From NCBI GenBank assembly GCA_026027325.1, contig JAMSLZ010000005.1:62001-126000 (forward strand): 64,000 bases of DNA. The letters are read 5' to 3'. The notes under the pieces are model-generated. The model did not search any database. It saw only the letters and a list, made by a program, of their open reading frames with translations, and was not told the DNA's origin. The DNA is from Actinomucor elegans. Its lineage: Eukaryota > Mucoromycota > Mucoromycetes > Mucorales > Mucoraceae. The position numbers and the translations under genes were made by a program. This document shows positions 22,283 through 32,343 of this stretch, in pieces (position 1 is the stretch's first letter; each line of letters begins with the position of its first letter).

Positions 22283-24648
22283 ATGTGCAATAGAAAGATC
22301 ATCGATCCTAGCAGTCTTGCTAATCTTACCGAGGTTACTACTCAACACCTTCATTTTAACTGGACTGTTTCCTTTACCGAGAAGAAGATCTATGGTCATG
22401 TACTTTTGGACTTGATCACTGTAGCTCCCAACGTCAACAAAGTAGTTTTAGATACTAGCTATCTTGACTTGCACAGTGCCTCTTTGAATGGACGTCCTTT
22501 GGAGGTAAGTTTGGAGTTGTATTATTTGATAAAAAAAATCGCGTTTTGACGCGTCTTTATGGTAGTATACCGTTGCTGAACGCCATCTTAGTCTTGGTTC
22601 TGCTTTAACAATTGCACTTCCTGAGACTTTGGCTGAAGCAGGTACCAAGTTCCAAATCAAGGTTGATTATTCTACTACTGACAAGTGTACTGCTGTGCAA
22701 TACTTGGAGCCCGAGTAAGTTTATCTATGTGAGCGATGATAACCAAGATGTTAATATGTATATATATTATAGACAAACTGTTGGTAAGACTCACCCTTAC
22801 TTGTTCTCTCAGTGTCAAGCTGTAAGTTCAATTGCAATTATAATACAAAACCATAAACTAACATCCCTACAGATTCATGCTCGTGCTTTCAGTCCTTTGA
22901 TGGATACACCTAATGTCAAGATCACTTACTCTGCTTCTGTGACATCTCCTTTGCCCGTCGTTATGTCTGCTCTTTTGGAATCCACTACTGACAATGGAGA
23001 CAATACCAAGACATATCATTTCAAGCAAAACACCACTATTCCTTCTTATTTGATTGCTATTGCTGCCGGTAATCTTGTTGGACGTGAAATTGGTCCTCGA
23101 TCCACTGTTTGGTGTGAACCTGAAGTAGTTGAGCAAGCTGCTTGGGAATTCGATGTAAGTTCATAATAAAGTACTTTAGCGAAAGAGTGTTAACCCGTTG
23201 ATAGGATACTGAACGATTCATCGCTACTGGTGAAAGCCTTTTAACTCCTTATGAATGGGGTCGTTATGATCTTTTGGTCTTGCCACCTTCTTTCCCTTAC
23301 GGTGGTATGGAGGCAAGTAACTAATAAGCCGGTCCGATCCGGATGGACTTTTAATAATTTTTTTTTTTTTTGTAGAATCCCTGTTTAACCTTTGTTACAC
23401 CTACACTTTTGGCTGGTAAAGAAAAAAAAAAGACCCGTTTATAGGCAAATACTAAATAACTGAGATACTAACATCTTTATAGGTGACAAGAGTGCTGTGG
23501 ACGTCGTTGCTCATGAAATTGCTCATAGTTGGATGGGTAACTTGGTCACTACTTCCAACTGGGAACACTTTTGGTTAAATGAAGGCTGGACCGTCTTTAT
23601 TGAACGTAAAATTGCTGGTAAGTCAAGCCAAAGAGGATATTTTAGAAGCGATATTTATAATTCGGTTAGCTCGTCTTCATGGTGAAGCCGAAAGACAATT
23701 CAGTGCTATCATTGGTTGGAAAGCCTTGAAGGAAAGTGTCGAGCTCTTTGGTGAAGACTCTCCTGCTACTGTCTTGAAGCCTGATTTGAGCACTGGTATT
23801 GATCCTGATGATTACTTCAGTTCTATTCCCTATGGTAAATATCATGCCCTATAGTTTCTGCTTAAAGAAAAACTAATTTGGATTATAGAAAAGGGCTTCA
23901 ACTTGCTTTACCATATTGAAAAGGTTGTTGGTGGTCCCGCTATTTTCGAACCTTACATGAAGGCACACGTTGAGCGTTTTGCCTCCAAATCTATTACTAC
24001 CGAACAATGGTTGGCCCATCTTCACGAATACATGGGCGCTACTTATGGCCAAGAAGTGCTTGACAAGTTAAAGACTATTGACTTTGACCTCTGGATTAAC
24101 AAGCCTGGTATGCCTCCTGTGGACCCTCAATTCGATACCAGTCTTGCTGACGCTTGTTACAACCTTGCTGATCGTTGGGATCAAGCTCGTAACACTGAAG
24201 ATCTTAGTGGATTCTCAGCCAAGGATATTGAAAAGTTTACTTCTACTCAAAAGAGTAAGTGTTATACACATGTATTGTGCTTTATAATTACTGAACATGC
24301 CTTTGTATAGTTGTCTTTTTGGAACGTTTGACTGATTGTGAACCTTTACCTCACCATTTATTGGCCAAGATGGACGAATTGTATGAAATGGGTCCTATTC
24401 GTAATGCTGATATCCGTTTCCGTTGGGAGCAGCTCTGTGTCATGTCTAGTTATGAAAAGATTTACCCTAGCGTTGTTGAATTCATTACTGAACAAGGACG
24501 TATGAAGTTTGTTCGTCCTCTTTACCGCTATCTTTATACTGCCAAGAATGGTGCTGAATTGGCTCAACAAACTTTCTTGAAGCACAAAAACTTTTATCAT
24601 CCCATTGCTGCACAATTGATTGCAAAGGATATCAACTTGAATCAATAA
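22283..24648 (+). CDS. LTA4H: Leukotriene A4 hydrolase-type aminopeptidase (M1 family)
   Basis: Ten exons (22283-22504, 22566-22714, 22773-22821, 22873-23154, 23205-23312, 23376-23415, 23483-23617, 23670-23834, 23889-24254, 24311-24648), 617 aa against 611 in human. The M1 zinc site is HEIAH (about 294-298) plus the distal Glu in WLNEGW (about 317), at almost the human positions. [20 protein letters not shown] is the exopeptidase and substrate block. A C-terminal helical domain completes the LTA4H form, as in yeast Lap2. Fungal members are cytosolic/nuclear leucyl aminopeptidases with epoxide hydrolase side activity. The intron at 23313-23375 has a GC donor (GAG|GCAAGT). I chose ATG 22283 because it aligns with family starts; the frame stays open back to 22121, which would add 54 unusual residues. 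Confidence 0.95.
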
Positions 24649-25037
24649 TTAAAAAAACTACACACTCAAAAAGAAAAAAAAAGTATGTATAATCTGGTTA
24701 TTATTATTAATATCTTTTTTTTTCTTCATCGCGTCCCATCCCATCTCCTTGCACATATATAAAATAAACTATTTTGTTAAAAAGCGACATTGATACGTTT
24801 CTGAGGGAGCACTATTATTAAAGTACACAACTGCCAAATTTGCTATGAATACAATTCGTTTTTCATAGCGAGTACCGATAAAAACTTAAGTCCTCCAATA
24901 ACTATGCACTTCTTGAAACCCAACAGACGACTGTAGATCGATAGGTAGCAGACGAAAATACGCATATGTATGATTTACTATTAGCTAGCAAAGGGTGTAA
25001 TATATTTACTATATTGTAGTCTAGAAAGGACCAATAA

Positions 25038-25100
25038 ATGCAGCAGTTTATTCTGAATATGGATAATTTAGTTAACCAAGATCAGTCAAATCTGTAGATC
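25038..25100 (+). repeat. Dispersed intergenic repeat, good copy
   Basis: Forward orientation: TGCAGCAGTTTATTCTGAAT, then ATTTAGTTAACCAAGATCAG, then TCAAATCTGTAGATC. Confidence 0.6.
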
Positions 25101-25401
25101 TATTGAAGCATGTTGTACCTTAACTCTTTTTATTTTTTCTTGCCTATATTATTTTGTAAAATAATCTGGCTAATAGACATCTGTTGTTATTTGTAAGCGT
25201 TCGCCTTTCCATTTCCTTGATGTTCTTGGTATTAGATTGAAACCCTACATTTTCAAGTTCAATTCACTGTGATGGTATTTATCAGGACATATTTAACAAA
25301 TCTATACTTTTGGCTTTGTAAGATAGTTCATAACTCCACTTTGAGAGACGAAACAATGTTTGTCAGGAAAGAAACATTATAAAACAACGTCAATCCAAAC
25401 A

Positions 25402-25623
25402 TCAGGCCCTTTTGACTAAGTTTATTTCAGACTGATTTGTTATAGGAAAATAGGTGTGCATTATTAACTTTAAATAATCAGCAATTGTCGGTTGTGTCCA
25501 ATCTCTAGCTGAATCAGCATAAGTTCCACGATTTGTATGAAGGAAACAAGTATTTTGGAGTAAATATGTTTGTGCGATGGTGCAAGAGTTTTTGGATAAG
25601 AGTAAGAGCTCTGGTGTTATCAT
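25402..25623 (-). CDS. Orphan 73-codon ORF, doubtful
   Basis: ATG-initiated ORF with a mixed, protein-like composition (HTNRGTYADSARDW near the middle). There is no recognised domain, no clear promoter, and no splice continuation that I can defend. It may be a fragment of a decayed gene or chance. Confidence 0.2.
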   Translation of the reverse strand: MITPELLLLSKNSCTIAQTYLLQNTCFLHTNRGTYADSARDWTQPTIADYLKLIMHTYFPITNQSEINLVKRA

Positions 25624-25976
25624 ATTTTTATGCTATAGAGAGATATCTGTCATTTCAATCACTTTTGAAACTAGTGTCATTCTAAATGAAGTTTTGCTAC
25701 CTACAATTTCTATTAAGACTTCAAAGTTTTAATGTGCATCCATTGCCTTCAATCGAATGATAGTTATTTTCAGTTCACTTCTGTGTTTCACCTAAGCACA
25801 TTACTTAATTCAAGCGATTTCGACTGTGCTCTACTAATTCTTGTATATGATTAGTATTCCATTCTCAAAATGAGCTCTTGCATCGAACAGAACTGAAGAT
25901 CTATTTGATCGCGCTAATTAACTCACATGAATTACTAATTTATAACCTACATTAACCAACCATAATATATTTTTAT

Positions 25977-27203
25977 TTAAATATCCTTTACTTCAAAGAC
26001 CATGCCTTGATTCATTGTTAATCGCTCCAATAATACATTTCCAAAGGCTGTGGAAGGAGTTAAAATACCACCTTCCTTACCAGGCAAATCCTTCAAGTTC
26101 TTGACAATACATAAAGCAGATTCAACTACCATACGACAAGTATCACCGTAACCAGGATCTCTAAAGCCTTGGACAGTACCACGCACACGTACAGGTTCAT
26201 CATAGGGTTCGTTTTCTGCTGTACCCACAAATTCAATAGTGAAACGACCCTTGGCTCTCTGTTCTGCATCAGGACCAGCACCCGACCCAGGCAGTGCAGC
26301 CTGGGCCTTTTCGCGAATCCAAGGTACTTTAAACATTAATGCAGCCAATGGCACCACAGTATATAAAAGAGTGGTCAAGACCAAAGCCGGCAAAAACTTG
26401 AAAGTCATTGATTCTTTATAGCTAAACAGAGATCCATAACTCTTGCCACGATCTGTCCAAATGGACCAACTACGACGCACGACTCGTTCATTCACTACCG
26501 ACATGATGAAGAACGCTTGCCATTGATTTCCAAAATCAAAATCGCGCTTAAAAGTAGGCAAACTGGGTTTATCAATGCCTCGACGAGTAGCTAATAAGTA
26601 GGGGTCCATTTGATCTTGAGTAGACAAATAACGGTCTGTCAATGCCTCAATGGATGATTGTACAGTACCTCCCGAGTAACCACCTACTAACTTGGTTAAT
26701 GACATTTTGACGGTAGACAAATCCAGGTGGTGTGTGTTGTGCATGTATTCACTAAGCATGTACACTCCCATATCACTTGGCACTGAGTCAAACCCACAGG
26801 TGGGTACAATCATGACTTGGTTAGCTTTGGCTTGATCATCGCAAGTATCAATGATGCGTTTGATCCATGAATATTCACCAGTGATATCAACGTAGTGTGT
26901 CTTTTGTCGAATACAGGCTTCGACTAAAGGTGTGCCATATTTGATAAAAGGGCCAACGGTACTGATTACAACGCGTGTTTGAGAAAGCACTTGATCGAGG
27001 CTTTCTGGTTGACTTGCATCCGCAATAAGAATATCGAGATTCTAAGAGTCATCAAGATCAATGATTGTGGGTTGCTTTTTTATATAAAAAATACATATAC
27101 GTACAGACAAAGCGGCATCTTTAGAAGCAAGGCGATCTCTTACTTGCTCGAGTTTACCGAGATTTCGACCAGCAATAGCCCAAGAAAGTGTCTGATAAAG
27201 GAG

Positions 27204-27234
<31 letters not shown>

Positions 27235-27440
27235 AGTCACTAAGTTAGCGCTTTATCTGACTATAATACGTACTGTATCTTTGATTTCAGCCAAATATTC
27301 GCAGGTTAATTCACCAGTGAAGCCTGTGGCACCAAACACGACTAAAACAGAAAGAGTATCATCAGTATACAAAGCTTTTACGTTTAAAGGAGTCTAGTTT
27401 ACACACCGATATCGTACTTTCTTTGATTAAAATCAGTCAT
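25977..27440 (-). CDS. SCCPDH: Saccharopine dehydrogenase-like oxidoreductase
   Basis: Four exons on the minus strand (27440-27407, 27341-27274, 27191-27105, 27041-25977), 417 aa. N-terminal Rossmann fold with VVFGATGFTGELT (about 12-24), the nucleotide-binding loop. Then VVISTVGPFIKYGTPLVEAC, KTHYVDITGEYSWI and VPTCGFDSVPSDMGVY match the SCCPDH family, not true lysine-pathway saccharopine dehydrogenase. A hydrophobic segment FLPALVLTTLLYTVVPLAAL (about residues 280-300) fits the membrane or lipid-droplet association described for the family. The reaction is unknown. Intron 2 contains a T28 tract. The gene is convergent with LTA4H. Confidence 0.92.
27207..27234. repeat. Poly-T tract inside SCCPDH intron 2
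   Basis: Uninterrupted run of T, poly-A on the transcript strand, located between donor and acceptor of an 82-nt intron. Confidence 0.9.
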
Positions 27441-27769
27441 TTTTGCAATAATAAGAAGGAAAAAAGAAAGAGAAAAGGCGCCATTTAGTTTGCTTTAAAG
27501 CGCTTGTCAGCAAATATATCGGAGTCTGTTGGGTGATTACACAGTTCATAATTTGATTTCCTGCAGGGTTTGTCATAGTTTAGACTAAATAAGATAATAT
27601 TGCCCGAGAATTAGCTATTGTGTCTAGTGGATGTTATCAGTAGAATCAATCACTGTTTCAATTTCATTGAAAACCCCCTTTTGAAGCTTGGATACCCAAG
27701 TACATATATATATAGAGAGAGAGAGAGAGACTATATGCAATTCCTAACGGAAACAATAGACGATACAGT
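27441..27769. other. Divergent promoter spacer with TA/GA microsatellite
   Basis: 329 bp between the SCCPDH start and the small ORF at 27770. It contains a compound (TA)n(GA)n microsatellite at 27703-27730 ending 40 bp before the ORF. Confidence 0.7.
27703..27730. repeat. (TA)n(GA)n compound microsatellite
   Basis: TATATATA followed by GA dinucleotides. Confidence 0.9.
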
Positions 27770-27934
27770 ATGACATCTGTTGTTCCTCACGTGGTGTCTA
27801 TTCTCAATTGTTACATACTGCATTCGTTCTTTTGGTTTGGCTTTATTCTCACTATGGTCTGTATCTTTGGTCTAGCTCCATTATCTACTGAGCAGATAGA
27901 AGTTTTAAAAGAATGGGATGATATGTTATTATAA
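27770..27934 (+). CDS. Small putative single-pass membrane protein, 54 aa
   Basis: Single-exon ORF too short for usual gene calls: ATG at 27770, TAA at 27932-27934. The N-terminal two thirds are hydrophobic and aromatic (about residues 10-37, with HSFFWFGFILTMVCIFG), predicting one membrane helix. A polar tail with EQIEVLKEWDDM follows. An AT-rich promoter with a microsatellite precedes it, and it fills the gap between the SCCPDH start and the PAP2 3' end (36 bp away). I do not recognise a family; it is not an obvious OST4, DPM3 or V-ATPase e subunit. It could be chance. Confidence 0.4.
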   Translation: MTSVVPHVVSILNCYILHSFFWFGFILTMVCIFGLAPLSTEQIEVLKEWDDMLL

Positions 27935-27969
27935 ATAAACTCTTTGTTCTTTATTGTACAATTCTAGCG

Positions 27970-29344
27970 TCAAATAAGTTGTGTATTGTTACCAGCAGTA
28001 GAAGAGCCTCCTCCTGATTGTGCTGCCTGCGATAAACCATTGAGGTCGTTTCTATCAATTTTTGATCCTTCGCTTTGATACCCGTTCTCTGTTTGATACT
28101 TGTGAGAATGTTCTGTAAACTGATGCGAGTTTACTGGTGGCATGTTGGAATCAGCATGTATGTGAGTGTTAGGATGTGTTTTCATTTGAATGTGTGTATC
28201 CATTGCATTTAACAGTCCAGTAGTGGATTCTGCACTGCTGTTAGCACCATGTTCTTCATCCAATGCTCGCGTACAATAATGAATACGTTCCAAGAACGGA
28301 TCTCGGCAAGACTCATTTGATAATCCAGGATAGTATTGTCTATAGGCGAAATAAGCACAGAATGTACCTAGTATCGCACCAATGGTAACATCATGCCAGT
28401 GGTGGCGGTAGTCTTCGGTACGTGAAATAGCAACCAATAACGCACCGATAATAGGAAACGCGAATAGAAACCCTTTATAGGTGTGCTATTGTTATTCATT
28501 GTTAATACAAGACAACGAAAACGTGTGATATATCACTTACACCTTTGCCATCAAACATCTTCATTTTACCAGCAATATAAAATGCCAAGAAACCTAAACC
28601 AGCAAAGGAAACTAAAGCATACTATAAGAAAAAAAAATCCATCGTTTTTATACTCTTTTATACGTACAGGATGAATGTCCACTAGGAAAACTCTTGAATC
28701 CATCAATCATTATATGTGAATCAATAGGTGTAGTACATATATCTATGCTGGATAATCCAAATTCGGGATCGACTGAGCCTGGAGGTGGTTTACATCGATC
28801 AAGCATATCAGGTCTCGGTCTACCAGCTGTAATCTAGGTAAATTAGTCAATACAATGCATGTACGTTTAAATGGGTTATATTGTGGTTACCTTGATAACA
28901 TCAGTCAACATCACAGTCATGGCCAAACCCAAGCAGAGACCTATTATTACTTTATTAATTAGGTGTTCCTTACTAATAATAGGAGTTCAACCTACCAAGG
29001 ACACCACTATGAAAGTCATGGATACTTCTCTTGTAGCGATAATTACTCATGGATATAATACCAATAATGATAATAGGCGCTAAAAAACAGATAATCTATA
29101 AAATACACATGAATGTCTATATAACCCGATGTGGCTAACAACTTACCAACAATAACCAAACAGGGACGGATTCTTTTTCTGAATAAGGAAACATGATTGT
29201 TTTGTCTTCTAATGAAAACCTTCTATGAAAAGGTGGTATTTGATCAATAGCAAAAAAGGCAGCAGTCATGATGATGACCAGAATCCAGTCATATAAATAA
29301 GAAACTACAAGACGCTTCTTAAAAGGATCAAGCGTTTTGAACAT
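27970..29344 (-). CDS. PAP2-family lipid phosphate phosphatase (Dpp1/LPP type)
   Basis: Six exons on the minus strand (29344-29147, 29095-28996, 28940-28891, 28833-28668, 28611-28541, 28485-27970), 366 aa. The phosphatase signature is complete: KITAGRPRPD (domain 1), FPSGHSS (domain 2), and SRTEDYRHHWHDVTIGA (domain 3, with the catalytic His and Asp). About six hydrophobic segments surround them. Relatives dephosphorylate diacylglycerol pyrophosphate, phosphatidate and lysophosphatidate at ER, Golgi or vacuole membranes. Intron 4 must end at AG 28613-28612, giving GHSSFSFAGLGF; the AG ten bases earlier on the transcript would shift the frame. The last ~100 residues are a polar His/Asn/Ser tail. 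Its start lies about 120 bp from the 3' end of the J-domain gene on the same strand. Confidence 0.94.
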
Positions 29345-29462
29345 TATTAAAAAAAAAAGGGGGATAAAAGGCGAAAGAAAAGATTCAAAAAGAAGTCCGA
29401 GAAGTTTTGAAATGAAGAACGGCTTCAGAATAATTTTAATTAGAGTAAACTGCCAAGACCCA

Positions 29463-30933
29463 TTATCTATTTGTGGAACCTTGGTCCATGATCCTCCTAT
29501 TAGGATCTACTAATTGCGCCTCAGGTGGCTGTGCGGGATCTTCCATATCATCCACCGGTAAAGAAGAAGTAATCAGCATGCAAGGCAAACAGCAGCCAGT
29601 ACAGCATAGTAAAATGCCCTATGAAACAGAATGAGCATGTGCATGCAAGTAAAGTGTCATCGTTCATACCAATATAACAAACACCGGAATCAATATAAGC
29701 CCTAATCGGATGTGCGACGCACCATCTAATCGTCGGATAATTAATGCCAATACAGTAAAGAATAAAGTAGCCATGATGCCATAGAATACAGAAGCAATCA
29801 TAACAATCATTTGTCCTTGTTGCGCTTCTTGTCTTTGAGGATAACTAGCAAATATCCTGTGTTGTTTCCATAACCTATATGCAAAATAAAAGCCCAAACA
29901 ATAAGTTGGAATAAACACCTGAGCCCATGAGTATGATCTCTCAGCAAATGTTAGTTGTAACAGAATCAAGGTCATCTGAAATACAAAGACGCATCTAGTC
30001 AAGAGTCCCTTTTTACCGTGGCTAATCATGCCGTTCAGTTCATACGCATAAAAGGGTAAAAAGACGTATATTATGGGCCAATTAACCACACCATCCAACT
30101 CCAATACGATAAAAATCTGGTAGAGCAATATCAAACAGCAATTGATAAACGGTATAAACTGGTTGAGTTTGTGCTGCAATTTGGTTGTCTTTTTTCTTCT
30201 TCCTCCTCCTAATAATTCATCTTGTTCATCTGCTTCATCTTCATCAGGTTGCTGGCCATTCAGTTCTTCGTACTTATTTGGATCATAATGCTTCATACGG
30301 TAGATAGTAGCCCATAATACAAGTGCGTTCACTATCCATAATGGTATAAATACGACAGTCCAATGCCAGTTGATAGATCCATCCACTCTCAGACATATAA
30401 AGATCAACCACATTAATAGCGATACAATGATGATAGATACAAGACAAAAGAACGCCAACACGATGGCTTCTACCTCAGGATCCAAAAACATGGTGCTACC
30501 CATCGTATCAGCCATGTTAAGACCTACTGTACCATATCTATCATAGATGCGTCTCTTTTGTGGGTCTGAAAGTATCTATCTATAATTGGTTAAATCGTTT
30601 TTTTTTTTCGGGATAAGGGTTGGATTAGGTGCAGTAAGTAACAGTACCTCGTACGCATGATTGACACTTCGAAACTATATAAAAATAGCAGGATAAGTAA
30701 TCAAGAAATGAAGGGTTCATTACAAACATCATTTACCTGATCTTCACAATTAGGATTCTTGTCGGGATGGTATCTGAGAGCTAACCGTCTATATGCCTGT
30801 TTCAAAACGTAAATCAATTAACAATCTCGAGATTTGTTTCTTGAAACTCGAGGAAAACCTTTTTGATCTCTTCTGGAGTAGCTGACTTGCTTAATTCCAA
30901 GGTAGTATACAAACTACTCGTATCTCTTTCCAT
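29463..30933 (-). CDS. J-domain protein with TMEM185-like multi-pass membrane domain
   Basis: Five exons on the minus strand (30933-30859, 30796-30737, 30674-30648, 30575-29670, 29618-29463), 407 aa. Residues 1 to about 70 are a DnaJ domain: SATPEEIKKAYRRLALRYHP with HPD at 35-37, then FRSVNHAYEILSDPQKR. The remainder has about seven hydrophobic segments containing FICLRVDGSINWHWTVVFIP, IFIVLELDGVVNWPIIYVFL and IIRRLDGASHIRLGLILIP, the repeated xxLDGxxxWxxxFIP pattern of TMEM185/Fragile-X-F proteins. An acidic-basic loop (DEDEADEQDELLGGGRRKK) lies between helices. By analogy the J domain would recruit Hsp70 to a membrane; client unknown. Intron 1 has a weak GTTTTC donor, but the exon joins in frame as KK-AYRR. 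The C-terminus has a Cys-rich segment (LCCTGCCLPC) that could be palmitoylated. Confidence 0.88.
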
Positions 30934-32343
30934 TAAACAGTTGAATGTGTATATTAAGAAGGTAAAAGATAAAAGAGGGAAGCGAAAAAATGATACAATA
31001 GCAGTGTAACTGGTTAGCCGTAGTGACCATTTTCCATATCATGCTGGTGTTATGTTAGCGGTGTAGTGCTCCGCTGATCTTTCATTTCATTGGATGACGA
31101 CGACTGAATAACAAATCTCTGGATAGGCTTCGACAGACTTGTAATTATTTAACGCCTTTCTATATCAACAACCAGCCAAGTTATAACTTTATGTTTGCGG
31201 TAATCTATAGGCCAAGCCTCACTTTTTTTCGTTAAACAGACCCTTTCAATTACATTTGCGTAAAAAGGCGCAGTAAAGCTCCCTCACTGCGACTTTTTTT
31301 GCATTCTGGATCAATATTTCTTCCTCTTCACTTTATATGGAACATGTATCAAATCAAAAGAAAATGGGTCTTCTACAGCTTTGGTTCATAGCAAATTTTA
31401 GTATATGCGCTCATTGTGGTTTAGAGTATAATTCTTAGAATTGATGCAACTTTTTATTGGATACTGAAGGCTAAATGTATTCCCTGCTCCTCCTTCCGCA
31501 CCATGATACCCTCAACCTAAAGCCGTTAATGTATACGATTTGATTAAAGAAAAAGATATATGCAATTACTTCCATACATTTAAATCACGTATGGTAAAGC
31601 CAGAAATTTTGATAAATTTATAGAAGCCTATGTGCTTTTTCAATTCAATAAACATATGCATCCTCGTAAAAGAACACAAAAACACTCTGCTCCTTAAGCG
31701 TTTCAACGTCGTGGTTCAGCTTTGCTCGTTTTTTTAATGTGCACCAAATAGAACATAATTTAACTTTATACCATTTTGTTTAATATATCTAATAGCGGGT
31801 ATGCGCTCATCGAGGCTGCTTATATTTTCAGAGTTCGTCGGCTTACAGATATCAGACTAAATGATATGTATATCCAGTGAAATATCTCAATTTATCTTCT
31901 GAATCAATTACTTTGAATTTGGGAACATGCACATACAATATGCTTCATCGTTCGATCATACTGCTGAAAGATTGAAACCATATACAGGTGTCCGAGACTT
32001 TTTTTTTTCCATTCAAAAGAGCTCGTAAAAATCTATAATTTATATTAAGCGTTTGAAGGGGTTGATTTGCATTCGTCAACTTCCAATCTTTAAAACAACA
32101 TAAGCTTACAAATTCGACATGCTGTACTGATCAACTCAAAATCTCTCAATAAATCTCGGTCCGGTATCACATCTGATGCATTGTTCATGTTCGGAATGAG
32201 GCATTGCATCAAATCAAAACCTCAACTGAATCCCCATTTCTAGGTTACATATATTCATTGGTCTACTAAAAGCTCCAAATTTTTATTGCATCGTATCTAC
32301 CTGTTAAATATCATGTTTAATTTAACAAATTTGCTTCGTTTTA
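30934..32343. other. AT-rich spacer, no gene seen
   Basis: 1.4 kb upstream of the J-domain gene and downstream of the Nudix gene. It has a clear reverse copy of the dispersed repeat (32140-32210). Nothing else is recognised. Confidence 0.7.
32140..32210 (-). repeat. Dispersed intergenic repeat, good copy
   Basis: Reverse orientation: ATCTCTCAATAAATCTCGGT, then CCGGTATCACATCTGATGC, then GTTCATGTTCGGAATGAGG, then CATTGCATC. Confidence 0.65.

Larger units (their letters stand above)
24649..25976. other. AT-rich spacer between convergent genes
   Basis: 1.3 kb between the 3' ends of LTA4H and the oxidoreductase. It holds a forward copy of the dispersed repeat (25038-25100), a weaker trace near 25875-25915 (CTCTTGCATCGAACAG, then GAAGATCTATTTGATCG), and the orphan 73-codon ORF at 25402-25623. 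Confidence 0.65.
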
